Below are positions 1-7,773 of a stretch of 49,243 bases of DNA, one piece after another. The stretch comes from Akkermansiaceae bacterium UBA1506. Lineage in GTDB: Bacteria; Verrucomicrobiota; Verrucomicrobiia; Verrucomicrobiales; DEV007. The stretch covers positions 1,530 to 50,772 of the forward strand of contig DCQY01000008.1 of NCBI GenBank assembly GCA_002323995.1, given 5' to 3'. Below the pieces are notes generated by a model that did no database searches, was not told where the DNA came from, and saw only the letters and a program-made list of their open reading frames with translations. The translations under genes and the position numbers were made by a program. Within the stretch, counting starts at the first letter, position 1. Every line of letters starts with the position of its first letter.

Positions 1-109
1 GATCAAGGTGGATCAACTTACACCTAATCTCCAGAAGAAATCTTCCTTTCCATTCTCCCGTTCAACTGCAAGAGTTTCGATCATCACTGGAGATTACTGA
101 AGGCAAGCC

Positions 110-1048
110 TCACGCTCCGGAGCCGCTTTGAGAGGATGCCAAGCGGGGCTTTGTTGACAGAGAATCTTGAATCTGGAGAAGGATTGCGTGAGGCAAGGTG
201 AATGCAGAGACTAGGAGGAGATAGCTCGCCGTTAAACTGGCTCCAGTTGCTTCCGGAGCATTCACCGAATAAAGCTGATACCAGATTGGGATGAGTAGTA
301 GCGAGATCCCCGCGACAATGGCCCATCGAGTGGGCCTCAAAAAAAGATCTCCTTCGACGGAGAAACGTTCGTAGAGGTAGCGCCAACTGTGCACGGCAAT
401 AAAGTAGGACACCAAGAAAAGGCTCGCGGGCAGGATGGCGGCAAGGGAAGCTAGGAGAGCGGCCTCACCCAATGAGATCAAGCGGCGGTTTCGTAAGTGA
501 AGAAAACTTTCCAAGGATAAGGCGACGATACCGGCGGCCAGAAAGAGTGGTTGCCATTGTTTTTCGAACAGAAACGGCTGAGGAGAAGATTGCAAAACCA
601 TCGACTCCATGATCAGGCTTGCTCCCTGAAAGTCGGTTGCAATGGGTAGTGAGACGATCCAAGTGCCACGCAATAGTCCGAGGCAAACTCGCCGAAAATT
701 CATTTTTGGTTCGATCCAGTAAGAATCAGCGATCCCCCAGTGCCAAGCGGTTAGGGAGAGAAACAGGAAAAGCGAAAAGACAGGGAACCGCTGCCACAGG
801 CAGAGGTAGGCCACCACAATAAGAAGATAGAGGGCGATTTTAAGCCCAGTGGTGAGGGAGTTTTTGCTTTGGTCTTGGAGCCTCCAAACGTCATAAGCTC
901 CATGTGGCATCCCGATCAGTGCGAACGAGGCAATCCAGAGCCAATGGGATTCGACCCCCAAAGCAAAGGACAAAATAATCCCGGCCAGCAGAGCGGCCGG
1001 GATTATAAGTGTTCCGTTTTTTTTAGTTTTTAAAGTAGACGCTCCCAT
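110..1048 (-). CDS. blh: Brp/Blh-family beta-carotene 15,15'-dioxygenase
   Basis: Membrane enzyme that cleaves beta-carotene into two retinal molecules, the chromophore of the rhodopsin encoded just upstream. The 312-residue protein is strongly hydrophobic with several membrane segments and carries the histidine motifs of the family: GMPHGAYD (H49, D53), AWHWGIAD (H103, D108), AVHSWRYL (H220) and LPHAILL (H287). In this family such histidines bind the catalytic iron. The gene starts 30 bases after the rhodopsin stop on the same strand, so the two are almost certainly co-transcribed. No carotenoid biosynthesis genes are in the window, so beta-carotene must come from elsewhere in the genome. 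Family assignment is firm; activity is inferred. Confidence 0.93.
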   Translation of the reverse strand: MGASTLKTKKNGTLIIPAALLAGIILSFALGVESHWLWIASFALIGMPHGAYDVWRLQDQSKNSLTTGLKIALYLLIVVAYLCLWQRFPVFSLFLFLSLTAWHWGIADSYWIEPKMNFRRVCLGLLRGTWIVSLPIATDFQGASLIMESMVLQSSPQPFLFEKQWQPLFLAAGIVALSLESFLHLRNRRLISLGEAALLASLAAILPASLFLVSYFIAVHSWRYLYERFSVEGDLFLRPTRWAIVAGISLLLIPIWYQLYSVNAPEATGASLTASYLLLVSAFTLPHAILLQIQDSLSTKPRLASSQSGSGA

Positions 1049-1078
1049 TCGTATGAAGGGAAGAGCTCTTCCACTTAA

Positions 1079-1861
1079 TTAGAGCTCGTTAGTCTCAGCG
1101 TCCATTTCTGCGAGGCCCTGAGCCCCTGCGAAACAAACCAGGCCAAAACCAACCTTGTTGATGACGTCGGCGACGTTGTAGCAGATTTCACGAATGCTCT
1201 CGCCTTCTGCACCTCCGAGGCTCATGAGGAAACCAATCGGGTAAATGCTCCAGCCAACGAGAATAAAAAGTCTCATAATGTTGGCAGAACGAGCGATCGG
1301 CGCGGGAGCTTCTTTGATCCGCTGCGAAACCGTGGTGTAGAGGGTGAAAACGATGAATCCCCAAGCGCCACAGCTGATCAGGTAGTTGATCCACCAAGCG
1401 CTTGTTCCAACAGCACTTTCTTCGGCAACCCAGGCGAATACGAGCATGACAACTGATGCTCCGACGAGGTTTCGCATGATACCTTTACCCTTCTGGCCAA
1501 GGCGAAGGAGTAGTGGGAACTCAAGAACCAGGAGAGGTACGGTAATAAACCAATCAATGTATCGGTAGGCGGTGGGGAAAGCTGATAATTCCTTGCCCTC
1601 GATGCGTTCTCCGTTTGCATTGAAAAGGCTGGCAACGCCTTCAACGTAGATTCCAGACATTTTGACGTAGTGGAAACAGGCCACTGCGCAGATGATGCCT
1701 GCAACCACATTAACGGATTGGTAGGCTTTGGGTAGTTTTGGGATCGTCAACCAGAAGAAGACGGCTCCAGCTCCCATGGCTACGATGCCGACCCAGAACA
1801 GGTACATCGTGATTCCTTCGATTGATAAGCCCGCTTCTAGGGCTCGCATTGTTTCACTCAT
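1079..1861 (-). CDS. Proton-pumping rhodopsin (proteorhodopsin/xanthorhodopsin type)
   Basis: Seven-helix retinal protein of 260 residues. Helix C reads RYIDWFITVPLLVLEF, giving the D-T-E triad of outward proton pumps: acceptor D103, T107 and donor E114. L111 sits at the green/blue tuning position (L105 of proteorhodopsin), so green absorption is expected. Helix G has ADVINKVGFG with the Schiff-base lysine K236 and second counter-ion D232; H64 matches the histidine that pairs with the acceptor. By alignment on the CGAW segment, Y160 occupies the place where antenna-binding relatives have glycine, so a carotenoid antenna seems less likely. I start at the ATG for MSETMRALEA because an upstream TTG at 2011 would add about 50 residues unlike the family. 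blh follows. Confidence 0.95.
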   Translation of the reverse strand: MSETMRALEAGLSIEGITMYLFWVGIVAMGAGAVFFWLTIPKLPKAYQSVNVVAGIICAVACFHYVKMSGIYVEGVASLFNANGERIEGKELSAFPTAYRYIDWFITVPLLVLEFPLLLRLGQKGKGIMRNLVGASVVMLVFAWVAEESAVGTSAWWINYLISCGAWGFIVFTLYTTVSQRIKEAPAPIARSANIMRLFILVGWSIYPIGFLMSLGGAEGESIREICYNVADVINKVGFGLVCFAGAQGLAEMDAETNEL

Positions 1862-2208
1862 ATTATTATTAGTGTTGGGTTTTTTGATGACGCTCCGAGG
1901 AAGCATCCCTCTAGCTGACGTTTCACCGTCAGAGAGATAACCAAAACAAAGCGACGCAATGATTACGACGGCAGACTGCCGAAGAGTCAAACAATCTTTT
2001 ACCCCCCCCAATAACGCTATTTTGCGACAATAGCTCCGGGGTGTATTTACATTCTAATAGGTCGCAAAAGAGGATAAAACTGGGGTTTTCCACGTAAACG
2101 GGTAATTTTTCGTCGTTTAGCTACCCTCAGGGAGTGATTCAATGGAAATGCTTAACCAAGACCAATACGGAGTTATGATGCTTGGATGCGTTTGTCTGGC
2201 TCCGGCGC
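1862..2208. other. Intergenic region upstream of the rhodopsin
   Basis: About 350 bases between the sulfotransferase stop and the rhodopsin ATG. An in-frame TTG at 2011 would extend the rhodopsin, but the extension resembles no rhodopsin N-terminus. The stretch holds a run of eight C (2002-2009) and a widely spaced 9-base inverted repeat (2020-2069, listed separately). I could not identify a convincing -35/-10 pair by eye. It presumably holds the promoter of the rhodopsin-blh operon. Confidence 0.6.
2020..2069. promoter_or_regulatory. Widely spaced inverted repeat, candidate operator of the rhodopsin operon
   Basis: TTTTGCGAC (2020-2028) and its exact reverse complement GTCGCAAAA (2061-2069) are separated by 32 bases. 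The half-site centres lie 41 bases apart, about four helical turns, which would put both on the same DNA face as expected for a dimeric or looping regulator. It lies 160-210 bases upstream of the rhodopsin start. The binding protein is unknown and the regulatory role is inference. Confidence 0.4.
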
Positions 2209-3360
2209 TTACTTAACCTCGATCGATTCTGGTTGTGAGTAGTTCCATTCCTTGAGAGCGAAACCCCACTCATCATGAATTCGATCCACCTGAGCTCTCG
2301 ACAGTTGGTATTGATTTCTACGGTAATTTTGATTTCTCTGAGCGTAATGGCTTATTGCTTTTAAAGCTTTGTCTTTTGATGTGAAACCGAAGTGATCAAA
2401 GAAGCGTCCGATTTCTCCGACGGGGTCAGAGACGATTTTTTCATAGGAAGTTTCGATGAGGCGCTCCCCGACAATCTCGCGCTGAGCAAGATAATTTTCC
2501 ATGATCCGACGGTATTTGTAGAACACCATGTCTTCGAGGTCGATGTTATGAAATTCCTGCCAGGCAAAGGCATTAAAGAGACGAGGGTAATGGTGTAGCA
2601 TTGATGCAAACACCTCGAATGGGTTTCTCACAATATGGATGAAGCGAACGCCTTCAAACAAGCGGTTGAGCATTTCGATTCGGGCGGTGGAAGCCGGATT
2701 TTTAAGCAGGAGAGGCTTATTCTTTCCCGCGATGGAAAGTTTGCGCAGGAGGAGTTGGTAGGCTTCTTCGAATTTGAACCGATCCTCATCGGAGACCCCA
2801 TCCATAAGAATCGAGCGATCGAAGTGCGATTTCATCTCCTGAGGATAGTAAAAAACGTTGTAATAGCAGAGCGGGTTTAGGTTGCCTAATGCCATTTCCT
2901 CCTCTTGAGGTTCCTTCACGCCCATTTTAACTGCGTCCATCCCCCGATCCTCCGGAACCGCGAACGACATAGCGGCACGACCAATAAAACGAGTTGGGTT
3001 GAGAAGGTTGTGGGGCATTGCGGTCTGCCCGAAGTCAATGGTCGCGAATTGGCGGGGCGAAGAAACCAGATTATGAAGGTGGGTCGTTCCGCTGCGCCAG
3101 TGACCTATCAGGAAAGTGGGCGGGTGAGGCAGTTGGTAATTCTTTACTTTTTTGGAGAAAATGAGCCTTTCCATCTTTGTGAAAGGGTGCCGTGCAATGA
3201 CGGCGAGGCGGCTTTTCGCGCGCTGTGAAGCTGTCCTCTGGGTAAAATTACCATGCGAAGAAAGGTGAGCCTGAAAGTTCTCCCAATCGCAACCCGCAAG
3301 TGGGTGTAGGAGGGGCGGAGGTTCCTCCATGGCTCGCTCGATGGTCCAGCGGATTTTCAT
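2209..3360 (-). CDS. PAPS-dependent sulfotransferase (Sulfotransferase_3-like)
   Basis: Predicted cytoplasmic enzyme that transfers sulfate from PAPS to an unidentified acceptor. The 383 residues contain the two PAPS-binding signatures of the superfamily: the 5'-phosphosulfate loop LIGHWRSGTTHLHN (about 84-97) and the 3'-phosphate region FIHIVRNPFEVFASM (about 240-254). Conserved-looking PQEEEMAL (151-158) and LLLKNPAS (217-224) lie between them. Length fits the family. No signal peptide is visible. Upstream on the same strand is a relic of a thioesterase domain of the NRPS/PKS kind (3440-3739), so this gene may be the survivor of a degraded lipid or polyketide cluster, but the substrate cannot be read from the sequence. 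Confidence 0.88.
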   Translation of the reverse strand: MKIRWTIERAMEEPPPLLHPLAGCDWENFQAHLSSHGNFTQRTASQRAKSRLAVIARHPFTKMERLIFSKKVKNYQLPHPPTFLIGHWRSGTTHLHNLVSSPRQFATIDFGQTAMPHNLLNPTRFIGRAAMSFAVPEDRGMDAVKMGVKEPQEEEMALGNLNPLCYYNVFYYPQEMKSHFDRSILMDGVSDEDRFKFEEAYQLLLRKLSIAGKNKPLLLKNPASTARIEMLNRLFEGVRFIHIVRNPFEVFASMLHHYPRLFNAFAWQEFHNIDLEDMVFYKYRRIMENYLAQREIVGERLIETSYEKIVSDPVGEIGRFFDHFGFTSKDKALKAISHYAQRNQNYRRNQYQLSRAQVDRIHDEWGFALKEWNYSQPESIEVK

Positions 3361-3439
3361 AAGGTGTTAACGTTCCGTCTGGATCCTGTTTTGTGAATGT
3401 TCGTTTTGCCAGAGTAGGCAAGCTGGCAGGTAAACTGTC

Positions 3440-3739
3440 TTATTCACTGGGTGTCTGCGACGGCTTTTCCGATTGTCCGTTATTACATCGGTTCATGGCT
3501 TCGTCTAGGAGTTTGCCGGTAGCAGCCGCGTGTTCGCGGATGTAAGAGTCGTGGTCGCTGGGCACATGGAGTATTTCGCAGGCGCCTAGCAACGACTGGT
3601 TCCAACCAAGATCCTCCGACATTGATGATTTTGACGCTTCGGAAACAATGACACTGGTTGGAAGCCGTGCTTTCGGAGGAACGTAGTCGCACGGAAACTG
3701 CCGAAGCGATCTTTTGGAGTTTAATTGCGACGATTGAAC
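3440..3739 (-). pseudogene. Remnant of an NRPS/PKS-type thioesterase domain (C-terminal end)
   Basis: Read through from the in-frame stop at 3740-3742, this frame contains a Y-x-P-P segment, then EDLGWNQSL, GACEILHVPSDHDSY and IREHAAATGKLLDEA. That is the order of the last part of type I thioesterase domains (LGW..L..G..EvH.VPGDH....eH), including the catalytic-histidine region. Only about 75-100 residues remain; the nucleophile elbow and the rest of the alpha/beta-hydrolase fold are absent, and upstream DNA belongs to an unrelated exported protein. The first ATG (3622) would give only 60 residues. I therefore call it a pseudogene fragment, with a small real protein as the alternative. It ends 79 bases before the sulfotransferase start. 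Confidence 0.5.
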
Positions 3740-4038
3740 CTAGTGGTGAAGCTAGTGAAGTGCGGACGAGAAAGGTCGCTGGCAATGGTGTGCGCAACCA
3801 TCCCGGTGAACCCTCTGACTTTTACCCTTTGACTTCCATTGAAACGATTCTTGATCTTAGCTTTGCCACCAATCGTCCTAACCTTCACTTTGTGTTGTTT
3901 TACTTTTACCTTTTTTACGAGGGGATCTTGGTAGGCGTCGGCGCTAAGCGGTAGACCAATTGATAGGCCGAGAAGGGCTGTGATGGCGGCAAGTCTCACA
4001 AATGAACTGCTTTTTTGTTTTGGGAGCAAGGATTTCAT
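3721..4038 (-). CDS. Small exported basic protein of unknown function
   Basis: A 105-residue product with a clear Sec signal peptide: basic start MKSLLPKQK, hydrophobic core AAITALLGLSIGL, and a cleavage site after LSADA. The mature part of about 75 residues is short and strongly basic, with a run of alternating lysine/valine (VKKVKVKQHKVKV), and may bind polyanions or the cell surface. I chose the second ATG because it puts the signal peptide at the N-terminus. I recognise no family. Its 3' end overlaps the thioesterase remnant slightly. An antisense reading frame over the same bases lacks any such signature. Confidence 0.55.
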   Translation of the reverse strand: MKSLLPKQKSSSFVRLAAITALLGLSIGLPLSADAYQDPLVKKVKVKQHKVKVRTIGGKAKIKNRFNGSQRVKVRGFTGMVAHTIASDLSRPHFTSFTTRFNRRN

Positions 4039-4528
4039 GAATTGGTTGTATGTTAGTCTCACTGCGGATGCTGAGCGATCAGGTCTTTTTGAAGGACGAT
4101 TATGTCTACTTGGTTATTCACAAAAATATTTTGTATGCGTCTCGAGATCTTTGTAGTTTGCCTGTGGAAAGCCTTCATCGCGTTGCCCCGAATGAAAGGG
4201 CCACAGAAGATGATATGATTTCTAGACTTATGAGCGCCCCTGCAGGTCAAATCCCATGTGCGCTCCTAAATAGGCTTATGACGGCGACTTGTGGCAGTGT
4301 TATTGTTAGGAAAAAGAATTTATCCTGTTCAGGAAAATCGTTTTTCTGTATCAGAATCAATAATCCTTTGCCTGATAATGCAGAACTCCCTTGGTTCAGG
4401 AACCCGGGGAGCAGAAGTTTTTGTCTTTGTTTGCTTGGATTTCGCCTGTCCCTGAAGCAACGGTGGTTTTGAGACCGAATTTTTATAGGTAGTAAATCGG
4501 GCAATCGCAAGCCCGCTGAACAGTTCCG
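4039..4528. other. Gene-poor stretch without a supported feature
   Basis: About 490 bases between the divergent small exported protein and the 814-residue protein. Open frames exist on both strands but their translations are rich in Cys, Arg and Ser, lack any domain or signal peptide, and overlap one another. A short hairpin (CGGGC...GCCCG, about 4498-4514) lies just before the downstream start codon. Promoters for both flanking genes are presumably here but were not identifiable. Confidence 0.5.
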
Positions 4529-6973
4529 ATGGAAGTAACAAAGAAGCATAAAGCGATAACGCAAAACGGTAGCTATCCGACCTTATTAGGTGGGGTCAGG
4601 ATTTTAGTCTTGTCGTTTTTCTTCGGACTAATTTTTGTTTGTGGTCGAGGCTTTGGTGGCGATCATTCTGTCACCTCGTCTTTAGGTAAACTGACAGAGC
4701 CTCTGGCATCCACCATTAACTTTTCGACCTTTAACCCCGGGGAAGGTGAAAGCACCAAGCAGAATCTTGGAGAGATTCTCTCGCTTTTTGATCAGTTTCT
4801 TAAAGCTCAGCAGATTTCCCCGGATGGCACGCCGGAGGACTTAGACAGGCTCTACGCTTTGATTAGCCGAGACTTCATTTTTTCGACTGCCCGGGAAGAT
4901 TTTTATGATGATCTCTATGACGAAATCGATGACAAGTCAGATAAGTTAGCGGAAAAACTCGAAGACTGGGAGGATGATCAGCGGGATGCTGACAAGACAG
5001 GCGAAGCTCGTAAAAATGAAAAACAAAAGCCTGACCTCGGAGCTTATCTTGGTTTGAGGACTCAAGCTGAGCCTCTCAAGGCTCAGCGTAATCAGTATCG
5101 ACAATACGTCGCTTTCGAAAAGCCAACCTTAACCTTACTCAACGAGGCGCGTCGCTATCCGGAAAACCTGCGTCTCCGGCAGGAAGCCTGCAATGTGGCG
5201 ATCCGGAATCTATATTCGCTCTTTGCTGACCAGTTTCTCGGAAAAAAAGATTTCGACCCGAATGAACGCAATCGTCGAGAGAAGAGTCTTGTTATCAAAG
5301 CCTTTCTGTTCAAGGCGCAACGCAACCGAACAAGGTTTTACGATGATCGTGAAAGAGGAGTTCTTGTGGGACGGTGGGCTGCAAAGCGAGAGGCTACCAA
5401 CCTTGTCGACCCGAGTCGATCAGATCGTTTTGTTGGTCCTGAGATCTTAGCAAAACTTTCTCACGAGGAGGTATCGCGGCTCGACATTTCGCCGACTAAC
5501 CCTATGTGGCACACTCATGAAGTGATGAGTAAGCGTCCAGATACTTGGTCCGAAATTGAACGGTTTGTGGAGAAAAAGGTGACTCAAGAACTTCTCAGTA
5601 AAAAAAGCTTTCGAAAGGATTATCCCGATTTTAGCTACAGCCTCAGTGCCGCTCGGCGCGTCTTATTCTGGGATGATATTAAAGTTACAGCGACTTCACC
5701 CAAGGCAGACGTGCGTGACTCATTCGACCAAGAGTGGAAGATAAAATGGGGCGAGGAGTCCGTCGTCGAACCTGTTGCTAATCGTTTGCGCCTGCTCGCG
5801 GGATCCCGCTTTTCTGATCTCTGCTACGCGGATATTTGCGGTAGCTCACACCTGCTTATTCTCCCCTCTGCATTGCAACGTTCAATGAACCCCAATAAGG
5901 TGATGCCCCTCACAAAAAGTGAGTTTCTTAGAGAGATGAGTGCTTCCCGCTATAATTTTAACGCGGAGCCCTTTATTCACTCTTCAGGGGTCATCACTGA
6001 AAGTAATGCTGACGAAATTTTGGCCGGGCTTCCACTGGAAGCAATGAAGCCTTTTCGGAAAAAGCGGTTAATTGGTCGCACTTGGATTCGCTTCCGTGAA
6101 TCGATGGTTGAGGCAAAGCATGACGTCATCAATTCCGGTGGTCCCGTTTCTACGGACTCAGCAGTGGCAGCTCGCGATCGTGCTCTCAGGCAGGCGATGG
6201 TAGTTGCCTTTTGGACAGCAGATGTGGACGTTAAAGAAGATAATCATCGCGCTGTTTGGGTGAGAGATTTCGGCGGATATCCCGGTGATCAATACTTGGA
6301 GTATTTCCATGATCCGGGCAGTTCTCTGGGCGGCTTGCGGCGCTCAGGAGAGGTAAATAAACTCCACTATCGATCTGGCACCGGAGGGTTTCTTTGGGCT
6401 GATGCAAGTGGGATGTCTGTCTACTCTAATTCATTTCAGTTATATCGCCCCGAGGCCTGGGACTTCACTACTTTTGCCGACCAACTTTCTGGGGTCCGAC
6501 ATATAGCTCGCATCTCAAAAGCTGAGATCCGTGAAGCAGTATCTCACGGCGGTATGCCGGATTTTTATCAGGACAGCCTTGCATGGCGTCTGATTAAGCG
6601 CCGCGATCTTCTCGCGAAGGTTTACAACGTTGCTTTACGTGACGACCGTGCTGGCGAAGCCCCCACCGTTGCGGTTCCTCTAAGCTCCCGTTCGGAGCGT
6701 GCCGCCGCTGCCGCCACCTATCAAGTTCCGCTTTCGGAGATCGAGAAAGACCTAGTGCGGACAGGGAACTTGGATGCTTTTCATCTCAGTGGTGATACAA
6801 AAGAAACCTTTATTGATATTCTCGCCCACAAGGCAACCATTCGCCCCTGTGAGAAAACGGTTCTATCGGGTATTATTCGCGACTATCGGCATCCTTCAGG
6901 CTTTGTTATGCGAATGAACCGCTTCAACGATGGAGAGCCGTACCGAAGCAGAAGATACAAATCGTCAAAATGA
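4529..6973 (+). CDS. Large exported protein with kinase-like motifs, function unknown
   Basis: 814 residues. The N-terminus has positive charges, then a hydrophobic segment (about 20-42, LVLSFFFGLIFVCG), so it is probably exported or anchored with the bulk outside the cytoplasm. A charged helical region follows (about 100-220). The C-terminal half carries spaced motifs of kinase-like proteins: KIKWGEE with E414 in VVEPVANRL (404-420), resembling an ATP-lysine strand and helix C; DVDVKEDN (565-572), an exact D-x-K-x-x-N catalytic-loop pattern; and DPGSSLG (595-601) in place of DFG. Uncharacterised bacterial proteins pair a K..GEE..E..A.RL segment with D.K..N and D.G..LG in this way. It overlaps the DUF5706 gene by an ATGA, so the two are translationally coupled. 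Kinase activity is inference; ATP would be lacking outside the cytoplasm. Confidence 0.8.
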   Translation: MEVTKKHKAITQNGSYPTLLGGVRILVLSFFFGLIFVCGRGFGGDHSVTSSLGKLTEPLASTINFSTFNPGEGESTKQNLGEILSLFDQFLKAQQISPDGTPEDLDRLYALISRDFIFSTAREDFYDDLYDEIDDKSDKLAEKLEDWEDDQRDADKTGEARKNEKQKPDLGAYLGLRTQAEPLKAQRNQYRQYVAFEKPTLTLLNEARRYPENLRLRQEACNVAIRNLYSLFADQFLGKKDFDPNERNRREKSLVIKAFLFKAQRNRTRFYDDRERGVLVGRWAAKREATNLVDPSRSDRFVGPEILAKLSHEEVSRLDISPTNPMWHTHEVMSKRPDTWSEIERFVEKKVTQELLSKKSFRKDYPDFSYSLSAARRVLFWDDIKVTATSPKADVRDSFDQEWKIKWGEESVVEPVANRLRLLAGSRFSDLCYADICGSSHLLILPSALQRSMNPNKVMPLTKSEFLREMSASRYNFNAEPFIHSSGVITESNADEILAGLPLEAMKPFRKKRLIGRTWIRFRESMVEAKHDVINSGGPVSTDSAVAARDRALRQAMVVAFWTADVDVKEDNHRAVWVRDFGGYPGDQYLEYFHDPGSSLGGLRRSGEVNKLHYRSGTGGFLWADASGMSVYSNSFQLYRPEAWDFTTFADQLSGVRHIARISKAEIREAVSHGGMPDFYQDSLAWRLIKRRDLLAKVYNVALRDDRAGEAPTVAVPLSSRSERAAAAATYQVPLSEIEKDLVRTGNLDAFHLSGDTKETFIDILAHKATIRPCEKTVLSGIIRDYRHPSGFVMRMNRFNDGEPYRSRRYKSSK

Positions 6974-7617
6974 AAAGTAATCCTGAAGAAAGCTTACACA
7001 AAGACTCTCGATCTCCTGAAGATTTGTTGAGCCCAGAAACGAGAGCTAAAAAAATGAAAAAGCTCGGCTCAAACCGGGGCGTTGAGACAATGTTCCGTAA
7101 CGCCTGTCGCGTTCATGTGGAGCTGAGTGCGATTGCTGACAGTAAGGCTAATTTTCTTATTTCGGTGAATAGTATCATTCTTATTCTAGCCGCTGCTCAT
7201 GGGAAGGAAGTTGTGACGGACAAGCTGCTGTTGTTTCCTGCAGTGATTGTGATTGGTAGCTGCGTGGGTTCAATGGTCTACGCAGCCATCGTTGCACGAC
7301 CTCGAGTGACTCGCGTAAGGGAAAAGGGGGAGCGGAAACTCAATGACGAAGAAGACCCTAATCTGCTTTTTTTTGGAGGATTCACTAAAATCCAGAAAGA
7401 GGAATATGTTGAGAGTATGAGTGATCTGATCCTCAGGCCTGAAGCTATCTACCCAACAATGGCAGCTGACATCTACGATATGGGAAAGGTGCTGGAGAGG
7501 AAGTTTGAGCGGCTTCAGACAGCATACGGATATCTTCTCTATGGTTTGCCGATTGGCCTGGTTTTATTTTTAACCATCCAGACGATTCTCAAGCTGATCG
7601 AAAAGGGTGTGGTGTAG
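6970..7617 (+). CDS. DUF5706 / Pycsar-effector-like (PycTM) membrane protein
   Basis: 215 residues. The segment GVETMFRNACRVHVEL (37-52) followed by SAIADSKANFLISVN (53-67) is the hallmark of DUF5706, the domain of the membrane effectors of Pycsar anti-phage systems. Two hydrophobic helices follow (about 62-76 and 86-108), then the family's NLLFFGGF (131-138), a tyrosine-rich helical part with DIYDMGKVLERKF (167-179), and a C-terminal membrane helix (about 188-207). In Pycsar, cCMP or cUMP from a dedicated cyclase opens the effector, which then damages the membrane. No cyclase gene is nearby; the partner is instead the overlapping upstream gene with kinase-like motifs. A defence role is inference. 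Confidence 0.85.
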   Translation: MKSNPEESLHKDSRSPEDLLSPETRAKKMKKLGSNRGVETMFRNACRVHVELSAIADSKANFLISVNSIILILAAAHGKEVVTDKLLLFPAVIVIGSCVGSMVYAAIVARPRVTRVREKGERKLNDEEDPNLLFFGGFTKIQKEEYVESMSDLILRPEAIYPTMAADIYDMGKVLERKFERLQTAYGYLLYGLPIGLVLFLTIQTILKLIEKGVV

Positions 7618-7773
7618 GGTTGTGGATCGGAAGCTAAGGCTTCGGAGTGAAATGGGCCATAGTGCTACGGTGACCTCATCCTGCATCGTGTCTCATATGC
7701 AAACAGTAGGGCAGAGCTACCCGTTAGTTAGAGATCACCCCGCAAGAAAGTTACGGGTTCTAGGTCAACGCGA

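Noticed and set aside
4050..4472. A 140-residue plus-strand frame in the gene-poor stretch
   Set aside because: Composition is Cys/Arg/Ser-rich, with no signal peptide or family; opposite-strand frames look equally plausible.
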